Shown in pieces: positions 58,896 to 64,000 of a DNA stretch of 64,000 nucleotides (position 1 is the first letter of the stretch; every line of letters starts with the position of its first letter). The translations under genes and the position numbers were made by a program. The notes under the pieces were generated by a model that was not told the origin of the DNA, did not search any database, and saw nothing but the letters and a program-made list of their open reading frames with translations. The stretch covers positions 2,507,501-2,571,500 of the forward strand of contig NC_014365.1 in the NCBI RefSeq assembly GCF_000143965.1. Direction: 5' to 3'. Source of the stretch: Desulfarculus baarsii DSM 2075. GTDB taxonomy: Bacteria; Desulfobacterota; Desulfarculia; Desulfarculales; Desulfarculaceae.

Positions 58896-61025
58896 GTGGA
58901 CATGGCCGAAACGGCCAAACAACCAGAGCGCAGATTCCCCTGGCTGCCGGCCATCGACGCCGATAACATCTCCGAAATCGGCCTGGCCATCGGCGTTGTC
59001 GGCATTTTGGTGGTGATGCTGCTGCCGCTGCCCACGTTTTTGCTCGACATCATGCTCAGCTTCAATATCACCTTCGGCCTGGTCATCCTGCTCACGGCCC
59101 TCTACACCAGGCGCCCGCTGGATTTCTCGGCCTTTCCCTCGGTGCTGCTGATCACCACCCTACTGCGCCTTTCGCTCAACGTCGCCTCCACCCGCCTGAT
59201 CCTGCTGCACGGCGACGAGGGCTTCGACGCCGCCGGCAAGGTCATCGAGGCCTTTGGCCAGTTCGTCATCGGCGGCAACTACGTCGTGGGCCTGGTGGTG
59301 TTTCTGATCCTGGTCATCATCAACTTCATGGTCATCACCAAGGGCTCCGAGCGCATCGCCGAAGTGGCCGCCCGCTTCACCCTCGACGCCATGCCCGGCA
59401 AGCAGATGGCCATCGACGCCGACCTGAACGCCGGGCTCATCGACGAATCCGAGGCCAAGAATCGCCGCTCCGAGATCCGCCGCGAGGCCGACTTCTATGG
59501 CTCGATGGACGGCGCGGCCAAGTTCGTCAAGGGCGACGCCATCGCCGGCATCATCATCACCATGATCAACATCCTCGGCGGCCTGCTCATCGGCACGCTC
59601 CAGCAGGACATGCCTTTTGCCGAAGCCGCGGCCACCTACACCGTGCTCACCGTCGGCGACGGTCTGGTCAGCCAGATTCCGGCCCTGATCATCTCCACCA
59701 GCGCCGGCATCATCGTCAGCCGCGCCGCCGGCGACATGACCCTGGGCAAGGAGTTCACGCGCCAGTTCAGCATGCAGCCCCAGGCCCTGGCCATCGCCGG
59801 CGGATTGATCTTCGCCTTCGGCCTGGTGCCGGGCCTGCCGCATTTTTCGTTCATGGTGCTGGGCCTTAGCGTGGGCGGTCTGGCCTTCGTGCTGATGCGC
59901 GCCCAGAAACAAGCCGCCCTGGCCGCCAGCGAAAAGGCGCGTCACGCCGCCCAAAAGGCCGCCGCGCCGCCACCGCCCGGGCCCGAGCAGGTCGAGGCCC
60001 TGCTGCCGCTGGACCTGATGGAGCTGGAAGTGGGCTATGGCCTGATCCCCTTGGTCGACGAGGCCCAGGACGGCGACCTGCTGGAGCGCATCCGCAGCAT
60101 CCGCCAGCAACTGGCCCTGGAAATGGGCATCGTCGTGCCGCCGCTGCACGTGCGCGACAACCTGCAACTCAAGCCCGGCGGCTACGCCATCCTGCTCAAG
60201 GGCAACGAGGTGGCCTCGGCCGAGCTGATGATCGACTACCTCCTGGCCATGGACCCCGGCGACGCCAAGCGCCAGATCGACGGCATCCCCACCCGTGAGC
60301 CGGCCTTCAACCTGCCGGCCCTGTGGATTCCCAGCCAGCGCCGCGAGGAGGCCCAGTTCGCCGGCTATCAGGTGGTCGACCCGGCCACGGTCATCGCCAC
60401 CCACCTCACCGAGGTCATCCGCAACCACTCGGGCGAGTTGCTGGGCCGCCAGGAAGTGGCCCGCCTGCTGGAAAACCTGGCCAAAAGCGCGCCAACGGTG
60501 GTCGAGGAACTGCGCAAGGTGATGAACCTGGGCCAGATGCAAAAGGTGCTGCAGTACCTGCTGCGCGAACGGGTCAGCGTGCGCGACCTGCTGACCATCG
60601 CCGAAACCCTGGCCGACTACGGCGCGTTGACCAAGGACGCCGAGGTGCTCACCGAGTATTGCCGTCAGCGCCTGGCCCGGGGCATCCTCAAGTCCATCAC
60701 CGGGGCCGGCTCGGGCGAGTTGCACGTGCTGACCCTGGACCCGTCGGTGGAAGACGTCATCACCGGCGCCCTGCAGCAGACCGACCACGGGGCCTATCTC
60801 TCGCTGGACCCCGGCTCGGTGCAAAAGATCATCGCGGTCACGCAAAAGGAGTTGGACAAGTTCGGCGCTTTGACCCAGCCGCCGGTGGTGCTATGCTCTC
60901 CCGTCGTGCGGCGGCACTTCCGGCGGGTGGTCGAGCGCTTCGTGCCGACCCTGGCCGTGCTCAGCCACAGCGAATTGGTCAGCGACCTGACCGTGCGCAC
61001 GGTGGGCAATATCGCCATCAAATGA
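58896..61025 (+). CDS. flhA: Flagellar export protein FlhA
   Basis: 709 residues from GTG 58896; ATG two codons later is also possible. Eight membrane helices occupy the first 330 residues, including FHIPEC-type loop sequence (FTLDAMPGKQMAIDADLNAG, ESEAKNRRSEIRREADFYGS). The large cytoplasmic domain docks chaperones and substrates (DLMELEVGYGLIPLVDEAQD, VIATHLTEVIRNHSGELLGR). AGGAAG precedes the start. Length is as usual. Confidence 0.97.
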   Translation: MDMAETAKQPERRFPWLPAIDADNISEIGLAIGVVGILVVMLLPLPTFLLDIMLSFNITFGLVILLTALYTRRPLDFSAFPSVLLITTLLRLSLNVASTRLILLHGDEGFDAAGKVIEAFGQFVIGGNYVVGLVVFLILVIINFMVITKGSERIAEVAARFTLDAMPGKQMAIDADLNAGLIDESEAKNRRSEIRREADFYGSMDGAAKFVKGDAIAGIIITMINILGGLLIGTLQQDMPFAEAAATYTVLTVGDGLVSQIPALIISTSAGIIVSRAAGDMTLGKEFTRQFSMQPQALAIAGGLIFAFGLVPGLPHFSFMVLGLSVGGLAFVLMRAQKQAALAASEKARHAAQKAAAPPPPGPEQVEALLPLDLMELEVGYGLIPLVDEAQDGDLLERIRSIRQQLALEMGIVVPPLHVRDNLQLKPGGYAILLKGNEVASAELMIDYLLAMDPGDAKRQIDGIPTREPAFNLPALWIPSQRREEAQFAGYQVVDPATVIATHLTEVIRNHSGELLGRQEVARLLENLAKSAPTVVEELRKVMNLGQMQKVLQYLLRERVSVRDLLTIAETLADYGALTKDAEVLTEYCRQRLARGILKSITGAGSGELHVLTLDPSVEDVITGALQQTDHGAYLSLDPGSVQKIIAVTQKELDKFGALTQPPVVLCSPVVRRHFRRVVERFVPTLAVLSHSELVSDLTVRTVGNIAIK

Positions 61026-61054
61026 CGCGACATAACGAGTCAAGAGGGTTTTTC

Positions 61055-61090
61055 ATGATCGGACAACGGGAGCGCGCAGCTTGCGCATAA
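61055..61090 (+). CDS. Possible 11-residue leader peptide before flhF
   Basis: A short open frame MIGQRERAACA with GAGGG six bases before its ATG. Its stop (61088-61090) lies inside the beginning of flhF, whose TTG is at 61081. Ribosomes ending here could re-initiate at the weak TTG start. Nothing beyond position and ribosome site supports it. Confidence 0.35.
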   Translation: MIGQRERAACA

Positions 61091-62181
61091 GGCATTTCAC
61101 GGCCCCCGACATGGCCCAGGCCATGCGCCTGGTGCGCCAGGAGTTGGGCCCCGAAGCGGTGATCCTTTCCACCGGCAAGGTCAGCGGCGGGGTGGAGATC
61201 GCCGCGGCGGTGGAGACCGACCCCATCCGGCCGGCCGAGCCCACGCCGGCGCCCCGCGCGACGGCCGCCCCCGATGACGCCACGGCCGGCGGCGACGCGC
61301 TGGAGGAACTGGCCCGCCAGGTGGAAGGCCTGCGCCGCCAGCTTTCACGGCATATGCTGGCCAGCGACCTGGGCGCGGAGAACGCCGCCCGGCCCGAGTT
61401 GGCCGCCATCTATCGCCACCTGCGCGGCCAAGAGCTGGACCCGCTGATCATCGAGGCCCTGCTGGAGGGCCTCGGCGCGCCCCAGGGCGCGGGTTTGCTG
61501 CCGATGTTGGCCATCCGCCTGAAAAAAATGCTGCGCGTGGCCCCCGAACCACGCTTCGGCGGCGGTCAGGCCAAGGTCTGGGCCCTGGTCGGTCCCACCG
61601 GCGTGGGCAAGACCACCACCGTGGCCAAGCTGGCGGCGTCTTTCGCCATGAAGGCCGGCCTGCGCGTGGGCCTGGTGACCCTGGACACCTTCCGCATCGC
61701 CGCCGCCGAGCAGCTCAAGGTCTATGGCCGGATCATGGACTTACCCACGGTGGTGGTGGGCGGGGCCAAGGAATATCAACGCGCCGTGGAGGAGCTATCC
61801 GGGCTGGATTTGATCTTGGTCGACACCGTGGGCCGCGCGCCCGGCGACGCCGACAATCTGGCCGAGTTGCGCTCAATCCTCTCGGCCCACCCGCAGACGG
61901 AGCGCCACCTGGTCCTGGCCTGCCCCACCCGCGACGCCGATCAGAAGCGCATCATTGAAGGCTTCGCCCTGTTCGAACCCAAGAGCCTGGTCTTCACCAA
62001 ATTGGACGAGACATCGGTCTACGGGCCGATTCTCAACCAGGTGGCGCGGGCCAAACTGCCGGTGAGCTACCTCACCACCGGCCAACGCGTGCCCGACGAC
62101 ATGGAGCAGGCCACGCTGGACGGCCTGGCTCGGCGGCTTTTACCGCCCCGCCGCGAGCAAACATGGCCGGCGGTGTGTTAA
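61081..62181 (+). CDS. flhF: Flagellar placement GTPase FlhF
   Basis: 366 residues from TTG 61081 (GGGAG eight bases upstream). An SRP-type GTPase with an N-terminal region (RIRHFTAPDMAQAMRLVRQE), helical N-domain and G-domain: P-loop GPTGVGKTTTVAKLAA at 171, TLDTFRIAAAEQLKVYGRIM, ILVDTVGRAPGD and VFTKLDETSVYGP. It places polar flagella. It precedes flhG and fliA as usual. Confidence 0.95.
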   Translation: MRIRHFTAPDMAQAMRLVRQELGPEAVILSTGKVSGGVEIAAAVETDPIRPAEPTPAPRATAAPDDATAGGDALEELARQVEGLRRQLSRHMLASDLGAENAARPELAAIYRHLRGQELDPLIIEALLEGLGAPQGAGLLPMLAIRLKKMLRVAPEPRFGGGQAKVWALVGPTGVGKTTTVAKLAASFAMKAGLRVGLVTLDTFRIAAAEQLKVYGRIMDLPTVVVGGAKEYQRAVEELSGLDLILVDTVGRAPGDADNLAELRSILSAHPQTERHLVLACPTRDADQKRIIEGFALFEPKSLVFTKLDETSVYGPILNQVARAKLPVSYLTTGQRVPDDMEQATLDGLARRLLPPRREQTWPAVC

Positions 62182-62298
62182 TGAGCCTGCCCGCGAAACG
62201 AAAAACAGCTACAATTGGTCGACCTGGATCGGCCATTGGCCCATTCGCGAATCGGACCGGCCCAGGATGGCGCCGTCCGCAACCCGCTAGGAGCATCG

Positions 62299-63165
62299 AT
62301 GGATCAAGCCACTTCTCTTAGACGCATGGCCGAAAGGCCGCGCCAAGGAGCGTCCTCCGCGCCGCCGCTGCGCACCATGGCCATCACCAGCGGCAAGGGC
62401 GGGGTCGGCAAGACCAACATCACCGTCAACCTGGCCCTGTGCCTGGCCCGCCTGGGGCGCAAGGTGCTGATCATCGACGCCGACCTGGGCCTGGCCAACG
62501 TGGATATCGTCCTGGGGCTCAACCCCCAATACACCATCCGCGACGTCATCCACGGCGACAAGACCCTCGACGAGGTGATCCTCGAAGGGCCTGGCGGCGT
62601 GCAGATCCTGCCGGCCACCAGCGGCGTGGCCGAGATGACCAGCCTGACCAAGGACGAGAAGATGATGCTGTTGCAGGTCTTCGACTCCTATCAGTTGCGC
62701 GCCGACACCGTGATCATCGACACCGCCGCCGGCATCAACGACACGGTGCTCTATTTCAACTCGGCGGCCCAGGAGCGCATCGTCGTGGCCACCGGCGAGC
62801 CGACAAGCCTCACCGACGCCTACGCGCTGATCAAGGTCATGTACACGACGTATCAGGAAAAACGCTTTCGGCTGCTGGTCAACAACGTCAAGGACGCCGC
62901 CGAGGCCAAACAGGTTTACCGCAAGCTGGCCGCCGCCGCCGATCACTTCCTCGACGGCCTGGCCATCGATTACGTGGGGCACCTGCCCACCGACCTGGCC
63001 GTGCACAAGGCCGTGATGCAGCAGAGGCCCGTGGTCGAGGCCTTCCCCACGGCCGAGATCTCGCGGGCCTTCGCCGGCCTGGCCAAGGAGATGCTCGAGC
63101 GGCCCTCCCAGGAGACCGACGGCAACATCAAGTTCTTCTGGCGCAGACTGGTGGCCATGTCGTAG
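62299..63165 (+). CDS. flhG: Flagellar number regulator FlhG (MinD/ParA ATPase)
   Basis: 288 residues from ATG 62299 (AGGAG five bases upstream). Deviant Walker A KGGVGKT at 33-39, then LLIIDADLGLANVDIVLG-type switch sequence (visible as KVLIIDADLGLANVDIVLGL), VIIDTAAGINDTVLYFNSAA and VNNVKDAAEAKQVYRKL. It limits flagellar number and acts with FlhF. It lies about 115 bp after flhF. Confidence 0.94.
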   Translation: MDQATSLRRMAERPRQGASSAPPLRTMAITSGKGGVGKTNITVNLALCLARLGRKVLIIDADLGLANVDIVLGLNPQYTIRDVIHGDKTLDEVILEGPGGVQILPATSGVAEMTSLTKDEKMMLLQVFDSYQLRADTVIIDTAAGINDTVLYFNSAAQERIVVATGEPTSLTDAYALIKVMYTTYQEKRFRLLVNNVKDAAEAKQVYRKLAAAADHFLDGLAIDYVGHLPTDLAVHKAVMQQRPVVEAFPTAEISRAFAGLAKEMLERPSQETDGNIKFFWRRLVAMS

Positions 63166-63212
63166 ACTTTCTAGCAAACTACGTAACCAAACGGGAGAAA
63201 GACGCTTTTTCG

Positions 63213-63995
63213 ATGACCTACGGCAAGGCGGATTATCTTGGCGAAGGCGCGGCCCGGCAGAACAAGGCCGGTTTCAGCGCCGCCGAGCGGGAGCGGCTCA
63301 TCCTGGAGTACGCGCCGATGATCCGCTACGTGGCTGGCCGCATCGCCATGCGCCTGCCCGCCCACGTGTCCATGGAGGATCTGATCGGGGCCGGCGTGCT
63401 GGGGCTCATCGACGCCGTAGACAAGTTCGACCCCGAAAAGAACGTCAAATTCAAGACCTACGCCGAGTTTCGCGTGCGCGGGGCCATCCTCGACGAGCTG
63501 CGGGCCATGGATTGGGTGCCGCGCAGCGTGCGCAAGAAAAGCTCCGACCTCGAAGACGCCATCGGCCGGCTGCAAAATCGCCTGGGCCGGCCGGCCGAGG
63601 ACGAGGAGATCGCCCAAGAGCTGGGCATTGGTCTTGACGATTTACACCGCCTGCTCGACGAAGTAAGTGGCGTGAATCTGCTCAGCCTGGACGACGCCGA
63701 CTCGCCGCTGGGCAACCTGGACTCTGAACAGGTCATGGAGGCCATGGGCCGCGAGGGGTTGGAAGACCCTCTGGTCATGCTTGGCCTGGTGGAGCTGCGC
63801 AGGGTCATCGCCTCGGCCATCGAAGGCCTGCCCGAAAAAGAAAAACTGGTGGTATCATTGTATTACTACGATGAATTAACCATGAGGGAAATCGGCGAGG
63901 TCTTGGGCTACACCGAATCCCGCATCAGCCAGATGCACACCAAGGCCATCCTGCGGTTGCGCGCCCGGCTGCGGGATTTCGGCGGATCCAGATGA
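63213..63995 (+). CDS. fliA: RNA polymerase sigma factor for flagellar operons (sigma-28)
   Basis: 260 residues. Region 2 is YAPMIRYVAGRIAMRLPAHV followed by MEDLIGAGVLGLIDAVDKFD and RGAILDELRAMDWVPRSVR, the FliA/WhiG signature. Region 3 (LGRPAEDEEIAQELGIGL) and region 4 (LPEKEKLVVSLYYYDELTMR, EVLGYTESRISQMHTKAI) follow. GGGAG is 15 bases before the ATG, slightly far. It drives late flagellar genes. It ends 5 bases before the window edge. Confidence 0.95.
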   Translation: MTYGKADYLGEGAARQNKAGFSAAERERLILEYAPMIRYVAGRIAMRLPAHVSMEDLIGAGVLGLIDAVDKFDPEKNVKFKTYAEFRVRGAILDELRAMDWVPRSVRKKSSDLEDAIGRLQNRLGRPAEDEEIAQELGIGLDDLHRLLDEVSGVNLLSLDDADSPLGNLDSEQVMEAMGREGLEDPLVMLGLVELRRVIASAIEGLPEKEKLVVSLYYYDELTMREIGEVLGYTESRISQMHTKAILRLRARLRDFGGSR

Positions 63996-64000
63996 CGCCA

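Overview
The window is 64 kb of GC-rich (roughly two-thirds G+C by eye), densely coding bacterial chromosome. The gene content suggests a flagellated, anaerobic, corrinoid-using deltaproteobacterium (Desulfobacterota). The evidence is a complete flagellar export/motor block with sigma-54 promoters, an ASKHA/[2Fe-2S] corrinoid-activation protein of the AcsV/RACo type, a TtpC-style TonB system behind a cobalamin riboswitch, DsrE-family and redox-disulfide proteins, and several GGDEF/PAS signalling proteins. A Desulfarculus-like sulfate reducer would fit, but the sequence alone does not prove it. I found no rRNA, tRNA, CRISPR array, IS element or phage structural genes.

Layout. 1-11.3 kb: end of a chemoreceptor, an outer-membrane beta-barrel protein, a PAS/GGDEF/EAL c-di-GMP protein, glpK, a histidine-kinase-like protein with no ATPase domain, two related small secreted proteins of unknown function, and a nitronate-monooxygenase-like flavoprotein. 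11.5-17.3 kb: an MFS transporter fused to an RsbW-like ATPase domain, then two divergent ArsR-controlled permease units, each with its own inverted-repeat operator. 17.3-18.2 kb: an AT-rich islet with one orphan gene. 18.2-20.7 kb: an apparent radical-SAM peptide-modification operon. It holds a 20-residue Cys-rich precursor, a hairpin attenuator, a Cys-rich partner, a radical SAM/SPASM enzyme with a PqqD-like N-terminus, a DsrE protein and a cupin with a polyhistidine tail. This is the best candidate for an undescribed system here. 20.7-30 kb: a frameshifted Ca2+/cation antiporter, lepB, an LpdD-like protein, a periplasmic coiled-coil protein, the ASKHA corrinoid activator, small membrane and zinc-ribbon proteins, exonuclease III, a GAF-GGDEF cyclase, and an orphan small protein in a long noncoding stretch. 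30-33.6 kb: the dTDP-rhamnose operon rfbBDAC. 33.7-39.1 kb: a six-gene DUF3450/TtpC/ExbB/ExbD/TonB/TPR system led by a cobalamin riboswitch and a terminator. 39.1-45.4 kb: rsmE, prmA, larB, dtd, a DUF1285-like protein, an orphan HAMP membrane protein and a Na/Pi cotransporter. 45.7-64 kb: flagellar genes in two sigma-54-led units (fliK-flgD-flgE, then motA-motB-motB-fliLMNOPQR-flhBAFG-fliA).

How the parts work together. The flagellar block supplies hook-length control, hook, stator, switch, export gate, number and placement control (FlhF/FlhG) and the late sigma factor. One of its two MotB proteins lacks the ion-carrying aspartate, so the stator may be mixed. The riboswitch-controlled TonB system probably powers outer-membrane corrinoid uptake, matching the need for corrinoid implied by the ASKHA activator. 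The divergent ArsR units look like independent metal or metalloid efflux systems. Start sites were chosen from Shine-Dalgarno spacing, codon use and overlaps with neighbours, and were moved from the longest open frame where these disagreed. Family names come from recognising motifs by eye; no database search was run.
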